From NCBI GenBank assembly GCA_934725085.1, contig CAKVAL010000005.1:17093-81092 (forward strand): a stretch of 64,000 bases of DNA. Direction: 5' to 3'. The stretch's first letter is position 1. Each line of letters starts with the position of its first letter. The DNA comes from an uncultured Erysipelotrichaceae bacterium (GTDB taxonomy: Bacteria; Bacillota_I; Bacilli_A; Erysipelotrichales; Erysipelotrichaceae). The notes under the pieces are model-generated. The model made no database searches. It was not told the origin of the DNA and saw only the letters and a program-made list of their open reading frames with translations. The translations under genes were made by a program, and so were the position numbers. This document shows positions 27,705 through 35,843 of this stretch, one piece after another.

Positions 27705-27923
27705 ATGAAAAAGACTTATAAGATTGAAGTAGATTGTGCAAACTGTGCAAATAAAATGGAAGAAGCCGCTAAGAAAACAAAGGGTGTAAAGGATGCGGTT
27801 GTAAATTTCATGACTTTAAAGATGATTGTTGAATTTGAAGAAGGTGCTGATATTAAGGAAACTATGGCAACTGTTCTTAAAAACTGTAAGGCTGTAGAAG
27901 ACGATTGCGAGATTTATTTATAA
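27705..27923 (+). CDS. stand-alone heavy-metal-associated (HMA) domain protein
   Basis: 72 aa from the ATG at 27705, preceded by TGGAGG; a longer upstream frame runs into the operator and is rejected. Ferredoxin-like HMA fold with metal-binding pair DCANC (Cys11, Cys14). In most relatives this domain is fused to the N-terminus of the P-type ATPase; here it is a separate gene 1 nt upstream of that ATPase, so it is probably its metallochaperone or regulatory domain. The acidic residue before the first Cys (DCxxC) is common in zinc/cadmium-type HMA domains. Confidence 0.9.
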   Translation: MKKTYKIEVDCANCANKMEEAAKKTKGVKDAVVNFMTLKMIVEFEEGADIKETMATVLKNCKAVEDDCEIYL

Positions 27924-27924
27924 G

Positions 27925-29796
27925 ATGACCAAGAAACAAAAGAAAAATCTATATAGGATAATTAGTGCCTTAGTCATCTATGTTGTGTTAAGAATTATAA
28001 ATGTAGAGAATCCTTACTTAGATTTCTTTCTATATTTAATTCCATATCTAATAGTTGGTTATGATGTTTTAAAAGGCGCAATACATGGCATTTTAAACAA
28101 ACAAGTATTTGATGAGAACTTCTTAATGGCAGTAGCTACTGTAGGTGCTATAGGCTTGGGCGATTATCCTGAAGCTGTTGCGGTTATGTTGTTTTACCAA
28201 ATTGGGGAACTTTTCCAAAGTTATGCCGTAGGTAAATCACGTAAAAATATCTCAAATTTAATGGATATTAGACCTGACTATGCCAATATTGAAAAAGATG
28301 GTGAACTTGTAAGAGTCGATCCAGATGAAGTAGAAATTGGTGATATTATCACGGTTGTGGTTGGTGAAAAGATTCCTTTGGATGGTATTGTGGTTGAAGG
28401 CACTTCTTCACTTAATACTAGTGCTCTAACAGGTGAATCTAAGCCAAGAAGTGTAAAAGTTAATGATGAGGTAATTTCAGGTTGTATCAATATGGAATCA
28501 CCTTTAAAGATTAAGACTACTAAGGACTTTGGTGAATCAACTGTATCTAAGATTCTAGATTTAGTCGAAAATGCTACAAGTGCTAAGTCAAAGTCAGAAA
28601 ACTTTATCACAAAGTTTGCCCACTACTATACACCTATTGTATGTTATAGCGCCTTGGCTGTTGCCATATTACCGCCACTTGTAAATGGTCTTATCTTGGG
28701 TAATGGCTATGATTGGTCAACATGGCTAATCAGAGCTCTTACTTTCCTAGTTGTATCATGCCCTTGTGCTATAGTTATCTCTATCCCATTGTCTTTCTTT
28801 GGAGGCATTGGTGGTGCTAGTTCTCAGGGTGTACTTGTAAAAGGTTCTAACTATCTTGAACAATTATCTAAGGTTAAGATTGTGGCCTTTGATAAGACAG
28901 GAACGATGACTAAGGGCATCTTTGAAGTAACTACTATTCACAACAATGAATTTAGTGAAGAAGAATTACTTGATTATGCAGCACATGGTGAAATCTTTAC
29001 TACCCACCCTATTGGTAAATCTATCATTAAGGAATATGGTAAGCCTCTTAATAAGACAAGAGTTAAGTCAGTAAAAGAAATTCCTGGCAAGGGTATTAAA
29101 GCTATTATTGATGATAAAACGGTTCTTATTGGTAATGAGAAGTTAATGAATGAATATGGTGTTTCAATCATTGAATGCCATGATGAGGGAACAATAGTTC
29201 ACTTAGCATTAGATAACCATTATAAGGGTCATATACATATTGGTGATGTGATTAAGCCAACAAGTGAAAAAGCGATTTCTGAATTAAAGAAAATTGGTAT
29301 TAGATTAACAGTAATGTTGACGGGTGATGAGAAACATGTTGGTGAAAATGTTGCCAAGAAATTAAATATCGATAGAGTTTATACTGAACTTTTACCTCAA
29401 GATAAGGTATCTAAGGTTGAAGAGCTATTAAAAGATAAAAAAGAAGATGAAGTTTTAGCCTTTGTAGGTGATGGTATCAATGATGCCCCAGTATTAAGCT
29501 TAGCTGACATTGGTATTGCGATGGGTGCCTTAGGTAGTGATGCCGCAATTGAAGCAGCTGATATAGTCTTAATGGATGATGATCCTTTAAAGATTGCTAA
29601 GGCTATTAAGATTGCCAAGAAGTGTATGAGAATTGTCTATGAAAATATCATCTTTGCGATTGGTGTTAAGGTAGTGTGTTTAATCTTAACCGCAATAGGC
29701 ATTACTAATATGTGGATTGCCATCTTCGCGGATGTAGGTGTCATGGTAATTTGTGTGCTTAATGCGATTAGATCTTTGAATGTGAAGAGACTTTAA
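27925..29796 (+). CDS. heavy-metal-translocating P1B ATPase (Zn/Cd/Pb type)
   Basis: 623 aa, starting directly with the membrane domain. TGES phosphatase motif (169-172), CPC metal site (279-281), DKTGT phosphorylation site (323-327), THPIGKS (the HP motif) and GDGINDAP hinge. Exports soft divalent cations at the cost of ATP. CPC plus the downstream CzrA-like sensor favours zinc/cadmium/lead over copper. No N-terminal HMA domain; it is supplied by the neighbouring gene. Confidence 0.93.
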   Translation: MTKKQKKNLYRIISALVIYVVLRIINVENPYLDFFLYLIPYLIVGYDVLKGAIHGILNKQVFDENFLMAVATVGAIGLGDYPEAVAVMLFYQIGELFQSYAVGKSRKNISNLMDIRPDYANIEKDGELVRVDPDEVEIGDIITVVVGEKIPLDGIVVEGTSSLNTSALTGESKPRSVKVNDEVISGCINMESPLKIKTTKDFGESTVSKILDLVENATSAKSKSENFITKFAHYYTPIVCYSALAVAILPPLVNGLILGNGYDWSTWLIRALTFLVVSCPCAIVISIPLSFFGGIGGASSQGVLVKGSNYLEQLSKVKIVAFDKTGTMTKGIFEVTTIHNNEFSEEELLDYAAHGEIFTTHPIGKSIIKEYGKPLNKTRVKSVKEIPGKGIKAIIDDKTVLIGNEKLMNEYGVSIIECHDEGTIVHLALDNHYKGHIHIGDVIKPTSEKAISELKKIGIRLTVMLTGDEKHVGENVAKKLNIDRVYTELLPQDKVSKVEELLKDKKEDEVLAFVGDGINDAPVLSLADIGIAMGALGSDAAIEAADIVLMDDDPLKIAKAIKIAKKCMRIVYENIIFAIGVKVVCLILTAIGITNMWIAIFADVGVMVICVLNAIRSLNVKRL

Positions 29797-29797
29797 T

Positions 29798-30082
29798 ATG
29801 ATTAGTGAAGATAATATTTATAATCTAGCCGAATTATTTAAAGTATTTGGCGATTCAACTAGAATCAGAATCTTACTGTTGCTTCAGGAAAAAGAAGCAA
29901 GTGTCAATGAAATAGCTAATGAACTAAATATGAATCAATCAGCTATTTCTCATCAATTAAAGAATCTTAAGCACTCAAAACTGATTAAAAATAGACGTGA
30001 AGGTCAAACAATCTACTACTCTTTAGATGATGACCATGTCTATAAAATTATTGAAATGGGGCTTGCCCATGTAGACGAATAG
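29798..30082 (+). CDS. ArsR/SmtB-family metal-sensing repressor (CzrA-like)
   Basis: 94 aa. Winged HTH with DSTRIRILLLL, VNEIANELNMNQSAISHQLKNL and RREGQTIYYSL. The last helix, DDDHVYKIIEMGLAHVDE, has Asp and His two apart, then His 11 residues later and Glu 3 further on, the alpha-5 site spacing of CzrA (D84, H86, H97, H100) with Glu in the last place. No ELCVCDL-type alpha-3 cysteines. So a zinc/cobalt sensor is likely. Third gene of the operon it probably represses via 27662-27683. Confidence 0.9.
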   Translation: MISEDNIYNLAELFKVFGDSTRIRILLLLQEKEASVNEIANELNMNQSAISHQLKNLKHSKLIKNRREGQTIYYSLDDDHVYKIIEMGLAHVDE

Positions 30083-30090
30083 ATAGATAT

Positions 30091-30519
30091 ATGAAATATA
30101 TAGGTTTAGATTTAGGAAGTGTTACCTGTGGCATTTCCAAAAGCGATACAGGGGTTATTGCCCAAGCGGTCAAGACAATCAGATTCAAGCCAGATGACTA
30201 TGATGAATGTTTTGATAAATTATTAGACTTCTTTGAGAAAGAATATACACCAGACTTAATTGTAGTAGGCTATCCCCTATTAGAAAATGATGATGTAGGT
30301 CCTAAGGCTCAATTATGTGCTGATTTTGCACGAGTCCTAGAAGAAGAAACCGGCATTAAGTGTGTTCTTCAAGATGAAAGAAATACTACTAAAGATTCAC
30401 ATGAATTCTTAATCAATAACTTCGATATGTCTCGTAAAAAGAGAAAGAAGATTATTGACCAACAAGCAGCTGTTCGTATCTTACAGTATTGGCTTGATGC
30501 GAATAGAAATAAACAATAA
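30091..30519 (+). CDS. ruvX: Holliday junction resolvase-like / pre-16S rRNA nuclease RuvX
   Basis: 142 aa. RNase H fold: YIGLDLGSVTCGISKSDTG (first catalytic Asp), LIVVGYPL, ECVLQDER-like segment CVLQDERNTT and the last acidic DQQAAVRILQYWLD. YqgF/RuvX processes the 5' end of pre-16S rRNA. It lies 8 nt after the ArsR gene, so it may be read from the same transcript by position only. Confidence 0.92.
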   Translation: MKYIGLDLGSVTCGISKSDTGVIAQAVKTIRFKPDDYDECFDKLLDFFEKEYTPDLIVVGYPLLENDDVGPKAQLCADFARVLEEETGIKCVLQDERNTTKDSHEFLINNFDMSRKKRKKIIDQQAAVRILQYWLDANRNKQ

Positions 30520-30524
30520 GTAAT

Positions 30525-30554
30525 AATAATGGTGAGCACATGCTCACCATTATT
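30525..30554. terminator. strong hairpin between ruvX and the convergent lipoprotein
   Basis: Perfect 14-bp inverted repeat AATAATGGTGAGCA / TGCTCACCATTATT with a 2-nt centre. A T-run is weak on both sides. Confidence 0.7.
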
Positions 30555-31296
30555 AATAATTCATTGATCTAAATTTATTTTCAATACCACCATTATCTTC
30601 AACGACCTTCAACATTAGATTCTGTATCCAAATATAATCATCATCATTTATACAGTAAGAGCCAATACATCCAGTATCATGCAACATCACAAGTTTGTCA
30701 TCAATATTATTTCTTTCTACACCAAGATAATCCTTATCTATTTGTTTTAAAAGAATATTTGAGCCATCTTTAAAGGTAAATTCTACACATTTATAAGCAT
30801 TTAAAATAGAATCATCATCAAATTCTTTAATATCTACAATATCTAAAGAAAGATAGTCCAAAAAATCATCTATCGTAAAAATATTTCCATCCTTAAAATA
30901 ATCTAATTCATCCTTCTTTATCTTTGAACTCTTTAAACATTCAATGATTCTCTTATCAGTATTTTTACTTAATAATAAGTTATCAAAGACATAGTACTTG
31001 TCATATAAGTTAATACTTCCTTCTTTATCTTTAAACAACAAATTTACTGGATAAGCCTTCAAACTATATTTAATATTATTCAAGACAATTAACTCATATT
31101 CATTATCACCTATTGTATATGTATATAAGTTTTCATTGTTATTCATAGAATCAACCACAAAACCATGATATGCAAGATAAGTATTAAAGTCGTTATAATC
31201 AAAATACTCTCCTGTATATTCTTCTAAGACTGTTTTGTTGGAACAAGATACTAAGCAAATTAGTAATAGAACTAAGAATATTATCTTTCTTTTCAT
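30553..31296 (-). CDS. putative lipoprotein, unknown function
   Basis: 247 aa from the ATG at 31296, placed 8 nt after AAGGGG (a GTG at 31305 is too close). Signal peptide MKRKIIFLVLLLICLVSC with lipobox LVSC (lipidated Cys18). The mature part is acidic and Tyr/Asn/Asp rich, with no motif I recognise. Presumably anchored on the outer face of the membrane. It is transcribed alone and converges on ruvX. Confidence 0.75.
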   Translation of the reverse strand: MKRKIIFLVLLLICLVSCSNKTVLEEYTGEYFDYNDFNTYLAYHGFVVDSMNNNENLYTYTIGDNEYELIVLNNIKYSLKAYPVNLLFKDKEGSINLYDKYYVFDNLLLSKNTDKRIIECLKSSKIKKDELDYFKDGNIFTIDDFLDYLSLDIVDIKEFDDDSILNAYKCVEFTFKDGSNILLKQIDKDYLGVERNNIDDKLVMLHDTGCIGSYCINDDDYIWIQNLMLKVVEDNGGIENKFRSMNY

Positions 31297-31381
31297 AATA
31301 GCCACCCCTTTTTCTTAATTATACATAAATATCTTAAAAAACAGTTCTAAGGTGTATTTGAATATATCATTTAAAGAAAAG

Positions 31382-31410
31382 TAATGGTGAGCATATACTC
31401 ACCATTGTTA
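31382..31410 (-). terminator. terminator of the aminotransferase gene
   Basis: On the minus strand AATGGTGAGTATATGCTCACCATT with flanking GTAAC / ACTTTTC; nearly the same hairpin as 30525-30554. Confidence 0.75.
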
Positions 31411-32577
31411 CTAAATACTTAATTCAATATCTTTAATCTTTTTAGCTAGGCCGCTAACCTTATCAAGTGGTGTAGAACATAAGCCTACTCTAATTCCTTT
31501 ATTAACCTTTACGCAGTAGATATGGTTTTCAATTAATAAAGCATGTAGCTTATCTCTAAATTCATTATCATACTTAATAGTCACAAAGAAGCCATCATTA
31601 TATGGATATAGATTCAAGCCTACTTCATTACTTTCTTTAATGAATAGTTCTGTTCTTTGTCTTAATAGATCACGATATTCATTTAATTCAGCTTTAAATT
31701 CATCAAAATGATTATTCAAGACATTAGTGATCGCAATCATCGATCCATTATTACAGCTTCCATAAGATGTTCTGATATGCTTCTCACATTGATTAATAAA
31801 CAAGTCTACAAATTCCTTGTTTTTATTAATAATAATTAAAGCACCAAGTCTTTGGCCATAATATGAGAAAGTCTTTGAACAAGATGCAGCCACAAAAGTT
31901 AAAACATGCTCACCCATCTCACCAATCAAAGATAAATAATCCTTATAATCAGGACTATATGCATAATCAATATAAGCTATATCATTCAAAAGGATTGCTT
32001 CCTTTGTTTCATTTAAAGTCTTAGTAATCTTCTTCCAATCATCAAAAGAATAAGATAAACCACATGGATTTTCACATGGTGAATTAATTACCACAAAAGG
32101 TCTTTCATTCTCTTTGATTAATGTGCATAGTTGTTCTACATCATATGGATCATAAACTAAAGCCTTAAGATTTCTTTCAACTAACATTTGTCTATAGTTA
32201 CCCCAAGCAATCTCAGGGATAATTACTGTATCATCTTCATTTAGACATAAATCCAAGGCTAGTGCGATACCACCCGTACCACCTGCAACCGCAACTGCCT
32301 CACCATTACACTTATCTTCTAAAACGAACTTAGTAATAGCTTCTCTAAAGTCAGGATTGCCACATGGACTTTTCGCATAAGCTGTCTTTTCAGCACTTGT
32401 TAATTCATCGTAACATTTGTAGACACTCTTAAAACAGGCAATCTTTCCATCTTCACCACATAATGAGCCAATAGTAGCGTTAATAGTACTTGGATCATTA
32501 TCAGCCTTAGCTAGACCAGATACCGCAAATACGGCGTCTTTAAAAATTGACAATTCTTTATTCTTCTTAAAAAACAT
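31411..32577 (-). CDS. class I/II pyridoxal-phosphate aminotransferase
   Basis: 388 aa from the ATG at 32577, which has GAGGG 8 nt upstream; an ATG five codons earlier overlaps that site. Fold type I: AGGTGGIALALDL (cofactor phosphate loop), VVINSPCENPCGLSYS (Asn of NPxG-type segment), NDIAYIDYAY (Asp and Tyr of the PLP site), SCSKTFSYYGQRLGA (Schiff-base Lys and Arg), and RVGLCSTP near the end (substrate carboxylate Arg). Most like aspartate/aromatic aminotransferases; the amino donor is not determined. Monocistronic. Confidence 0.88.
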   Translation of the reverse strand: MFFKKNKELSIFKDAVFAVSGLAKADNDPSTINATIGSLCGEDGKIACFKSVYKCYDELTSAEKTAYAKSPCGNPDFREAITKFVLEDKCNGEAVAVAGGTGGIALALDLCLNEDDTVIIPEIAWGNYRQMLVERNLKALVYDPYDVEQLCTLIKENERPFVVINSPCENPCGLSYSFDDWKKITKTLNETKEAILLNDIAYIDYAYSPDYKDYLSLIGEMGEHVLTFVAASCSKTFSYYGQRLGALIIINKNKEFVDLFINQCEKHIRTSYGSCNNGSMIAITNVLNNHFDEFKAELNEYRDLLRQRTELFIKESNEVGLNLYPYNDGFFVTIKYDNEFRDKLHALLIENHIYCVKVNKGIRVGLCSTPLDKVSGLAKKIKDIELSI

Positions 32578-32658
32578 ATTCTTTACCCTCATAGTAATAT
32601 ATTACAACTTTTGTATTTTAAAAAGATAGTTTAATATTATAAGGGGAGGAATTTATAT

Positions 32659-33129
32659 ATGTTAGTAATTGAAATGAACGATGGAAAAGTGATGAAGTTT
32701 GAACTAGATCCAGAGAATGCTCCTATCACTTGTGCTAATATGGAAAAATTAGCTAACGAAGGATTCTATGATGGTTTAATCTTCCACCGTATTATCAAAG
32801 ATTTTATGATCCAAGGTGGTGACCCACAAGGTACTGGTATCGGTGGTTCTGATGAAGAAATCAAGGGTGAATTCATTGGCAACGGTGTTGTGAATAAGCA
32901 TAAGCATAAAAGAGGTACTATCTCTATGGCACGTGCTCAAGATCCAAACAGTGCATCATCACAATTCTTTATCTGCCATGTAGATACACCATTCTTAGAT
33001 GGTCAATATGCTGCATTTGGTGATATGGTAGAAGGCTTTGAAGTCTTAGATGAACTTGCTAGTGTCAAGACAAGCTTCAACGATAGGCCAGTTAATCCAC
33101 CAGTAATCAAAACAATTTACGTTAAATAA
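32659..33129 (+). CDS. ppiB: cyclophilin-type peptidyl-prolyl isomerase
   Basis: 156 aa, cytosolic (no signal peptide). Catalytic core FHRIIKDFMIQGGDPQGTG (active-site Arg and Gln), AMARAQDPNSASSQFFIC and FLDGQYAAFGDMVEG are intact. Assists protein folding by proline isomerisation. Preceded by a strong GGGGAGG. Single gene ended by the hairpin at 33127-33155. Confidence 0.95.
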   Translation: MLVIEMNDGKVMKFELDPENAPITCANMEKLANEGFYDGLIFHRIIKDFMIQGGDPQGTGIGGSDEEIKGEFIGNGVVNKHKHKRGTISMARAQDPNSASSQFFICHVDTPFLDGQYAAFGDMVEGFEVLDELASVKTSFNDRPVNPPVIKTIYVK

Positions 33130-33155
33130 AAGGAAACATTTCGTTTCCTTTTATT
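33127..33155. terminator. bidirectional terminator between ppiB and serine dehydratase
   Basis: AAAGGAAAC-ATTTC-GTTTCCTTT with A and T runs on the two sides. Confidence 0.9.
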
Positions 33156-34354
33156 TAACATCCTTCAGGTTTCTTACAAGGAACAACCTCAGCCAAACCA
33201 CCAAGAGAAGTTTCCCTTAATTCCATCGCAATCTTTTGCCCTGTATACTTCATAGTTTCTACAATCATATCAAAGCTTACAATATTATCTTTAATATGGC
33301 TTAAATACTTCGCATACAACATAGAATCAATAGCTCTTAAAGCTCCTATACCATTTCTTTCAATACAAGGTACTTGTACATAACCACCAACCGGATCACA
33401 TGTAAGTCCTAGATTGTGTTCAATCGCAATCTCGGCCGCATATTCAATTGATTTAGCTGGTAATTTCTCTAAATATGAGGCAAAGGCACTAGCCATAGCA
33501 GTAGCACTGCCTATTTCAGCTTGGCAACCTCCAACAGCACCCGAAATAGAAGCATTAGTCTTAATTAAATTGCCAAATAAGCCGGCAACTGCTAAACCAT
33601 CAGCCAAATCACTTAATTCAAACCCTTTTTTATAGTATTTATATAAAACAGAACTTAAGACACCACAACTTCCAAGTGTTGGTGCTGTAACAACAATCTT
33701 TCCACATGCATTTTCTTCTAAAGCTGCATAAGCATAAGAACTTAAAAATAATTTTTCTTTAATAGCTTCATCACTACATTTCTTAGCCTCATTATTCAAA
33801 GATCCAGCCACTCTTTTAAGCTTTAAAGGTCCTGACAAATCACCATTTGTTGCTAAACCGTTATCAATTTCTCTAATCATCTGTTTAGCTACTTCTAATA
33901 AATAATCTTTAATAGTTGGCTCGAAACAATAGATATAGCCAGCATAATCTAAATCATTATGTAGACAAAATTCATTAATCGAGTTAAGTGAATTGTGAGG
34001 ATAGACATTTGGATCAACAATACTCTCAACCCCTTTTACTTTTATAGCACCACCACCTGTTGAATAAATTACAAGCTCATCACTAGTACCTTCCTCAAAA
34101 ACCATGGTATTAGGATTCTCATCATAACTCTCGTTTTTAAAAATAATAGTAACTTTCTTAGGCTTAAAAGTATCCTCAATAATCTTATCTGACATATGGC
34201 CCTTGCCTGTTAGGGCAAGAGAGCCATATAAAGTAACTGTATATTCATCCTTGTTATATTTGTTTATGTAATATAAACAAGCATTTCTAACACCTAGTGT
34301 ATGGGAACTAGAGGGCCCCGGACCTATTCTATATAATTCTTTTAGTGATTCCAT
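33155..34354 (-). CDS. L-serine ammonia-lyase, iron-sulfur type, single chain
   Basis: 399 aa, the alpha and beta halves fused as in E. coli SdaA but about 50 aa shorter. It converts L-serine to pyruvate and ammonia using a [4Fe-4S] cluster. The N-terminal half begins with the GPGPSSSHTLGVRNA motif; the C-terminal half carries LGSCGVLSSV, GGCQAEIGSATAMA and LTCDPVGGYVQVPCIERN, whose cysteines bind the cluster. The ATG lies inside the end of the upstream membrane-protein gene (13-nt overlap) with TAAAAT exactly 6 nt before it, so it may also have its own leaderless promoter. Confidence 0.93.
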   Translation of the reverse strand: MESLKELYRIGPGPSSSHTLGVRNACLYYINKYNKDEYTVTLYGSLALTGKGHMSDKIIEDTFKPKKVTIIFKNESYDENPNTMVFEEGTSDELVIYSTGGGAIKVKGVESIVDPNVYPHNSLNSINEFCLHNDLDYAGYIYCFEPTIKDYLLEVAKQMIREIDNGLATNGDLSGPLKLKRVAGSLNNEAKKCSDEAIKEKLFLSSYAYAALEENACGKIVVTAPTLGSCGVLSSVLYKYYKKGFELSDLADGLAVAGLFGNLIKTNASISGAVGGCQAEIGSATAMASAFASYLEKLPAKSIEYAAEIAIEHNLGLTCDPVGGYVQVPCIERNGIGALRAIDSMLYAKYLSHIKDNIVSFDMIVETMKYTGQKIAMELRETSLGGLAEVVPCKKPEGC

Positions 34355-34833
34355 ACTCCCATTTTAATACGAGAAGCAGTTAATTTTTTAAATAATTGTT
34401 TACTCGCTAACAAGAAGGAAGGCACAAAGATTAAAGCGTTATAGACATATAGATTATGAATATAGATATAATCACTTGTTACACTTGATAATAAAATTGT
34501 TATACCTACAAATGTTAGGAAACTTACTGAAACAAAAAGATAAATTTCCATAAGACTGTTCACATTTAATCTACCTAGATATTCTGATAAGTTAGCACTT
34601 ACTAGTGCTTCAGTTATTAGGAAAGTGTAAGATATGAGATTCTTATCAAAATATCCTAGATTGAAAACTATAATATTAAATACTAATGTAATAATCGCAA
34701 TACCAATATAGCGCCAGCAAATTTTTCTTGTATCACTTAATAATAGAAACATTAGAAACAAGAGTATCGCAAGAATCTCCATCTTATTTAAATAAAAGCC
34801 CCATCCAATCATCAAAGTCCATAACACGTACAT
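34342..34833 (-). CDS. membrane protein of unknown function
   Basis: 163 aa with about five hydrophobic helices (roughly 2-20, 22-62 as two segments, 95-115, 122-145). No family recognised. AGGAGG precedes the ATG. It overlaps the start of the serine dehydratase gene. It could be a transporter accessory or simply an orphan; no transport signature seen. Confidence 0.6.
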   Translation of the reverse strand: MYVLWTLMIGWGFYLNKMEILAILLFLMFLLLSDTRKICWRYIGIAIITLVFNIIVFNLGYFDKNLISYTFLITEALVSANLSEYLGRLNVNSLMEIYLFVSVSFLTFVGITILLSSVTSDYIYIHNLYVYNALIFVPSFLLASKQLFKKLTASRIKMGVWNH

Positions 34834-34880
34834 CTTTTTTTCCTCCTTGTGTCATTAATATATAATGAATACAATTTGTC

Positions 34881-34910
34881 ATTGTCCAAATAATTGGACA
34901 ATACTATAAT
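34881..34910 (+). promoter_or_regulatory. WYL-regulator promoter with overlapping palindrome
   Basis: Perfect 22-bp palindrome with arms ATTGTCCAA (34881-34889) and TTGGACAAT (34894-34902). TTGTCC (34882-34887), 17 nt, TATAAT (34905-34910), 6 nt, ATG. The palindrome covers the -35 and spacer, so the regulator probably represses itself and perhaps the divergent gene at 34833. Confidence 0.75.
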
Positions 34911-34916
34911 TGGGTT

Positions 34917-35843
34917 ATGGAAAAGAATAATAAGAAAAGAATATTATATTTGATTGAAATACTGAAGAAAAATTCAAACTTTGACAAGCATTTAAGTTTA
35001 GATGAAATCATTTCTTTGCTTGAACACAAGAATATTAGAGTAGATAATCGTAAGACTCTTTATGATGATTTTAAGATACTTAATGAATGCGACATTAATG
35101 TTGAATATGATAATGGATATTATCTTTTAGATTGTCCCTTTAATCTATCTGAAATTAAAATCATTCAAGATTCTATCAATTCATTAAAGAATCTAGATAC
35201 ATCTTTTAAAAACGATCTAAACAATAAACTATATTCATTTATTTCTAGTGATGAAGAAAAACTATTAGAAGAGATTAAATACACAAATACTCAAAAGACT
35301 CAAAAACTACTTCCTAAAATGGAAGATATCTTAGAAGCTATTAGAACTCATAAGATGATAAGCATCACTACTAAGAATAACCAAATTCAGGATATCTTTC
35401 CTATCTTTATTCATCGCGCCAATGACTATTACTATTTCTATTTTCATTATCAAAACAATAACAAAATATATCACTATCGTTTTGATAATATTAAAAATGT
35501 TCTTATTAAAGATACATTAGATAGCATCAATATCCCAACTAAAAAGATTATTGATCATGTCAATGAATCAAGCAATTCTTTCTATACTAAAGAAACTACT
35601 AAGGTAAATATCACCATATCAGGTTCGTGCCCAGATTCGTGCCCCAAAACAATAAACAGACTTCTTGATGACTTCCCTGGCATTATCATCAACAAGAATA
35701 AAGCTACTTTGTTTGTATCTATTAATCAAATCTTCTTTTCTAAGATTCTAGCCTATGGCAATGAAATAAAAATAAGCGATGAGACAATCGCTTATCAATA
35801 CGTTGAATATTTAAAGAGTATTCAAAATAATTATTTAGATTAA
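34917..35843 (+). CDS. WYL-domain transcriptional regulator
   Basis: 308 aa. N-terminal helix-turn-helix (about 5-70: KRILYLIEILKKNS, SLDEIISLLEHKNI, RKTLYDDFKIL) of the DeoR-like type, then a WYL sensor domain (about 135-210: KMISITTKNNQIQDIFPIFI, DYYYFYFHYQNN, HYRFDNIKNV). WYL proteins bind nucleic acid or nucleotide-like ligands. Residues 236-243 (SGSCPDSC) come from two copies of the dispersed repeat read in antisense and look like a loop insertion. Its start has no Shine-Dalgarno; -10 to ATG is 6 nt. Confidence 0.88.
   Translation: MEKNNKKRILYLIEILKKNSNFDKHLSLDEIISLLEHKNIRVDNRKTLYDDFKILNECDINVEYDNGYYLLDCPFNLSEIKIIQDSINSLKNLDTSFKNDLNNKLYSFISSDEEKLLEEIKYTNTQKTQKLLPKMEDILEAIRTHKMISITTKNNQIQDIFPIFIHRANDYYYFYFHYQNNNKIYHYRFDNIKNVLIKDTLDSINIPTKKIIDHVNESSNSFYTKETTKVNITISGSCPDSCPKTINRLLDDFPGIIINKNKATLFVSINQIFFSKILAYGNEIKISDETIAYQYVEYLKSIQNNYLD
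35622..35644 (-). repeat. dispersed repeat, two copies in the WYL gene (antisense)
   Basis: GGTTCGTGCCC (35622-35632) and GATTCGTGCCC (35634-35644), 12-nt period; the reverse complement is GGGCACGAATC. Confidence 0.8.
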
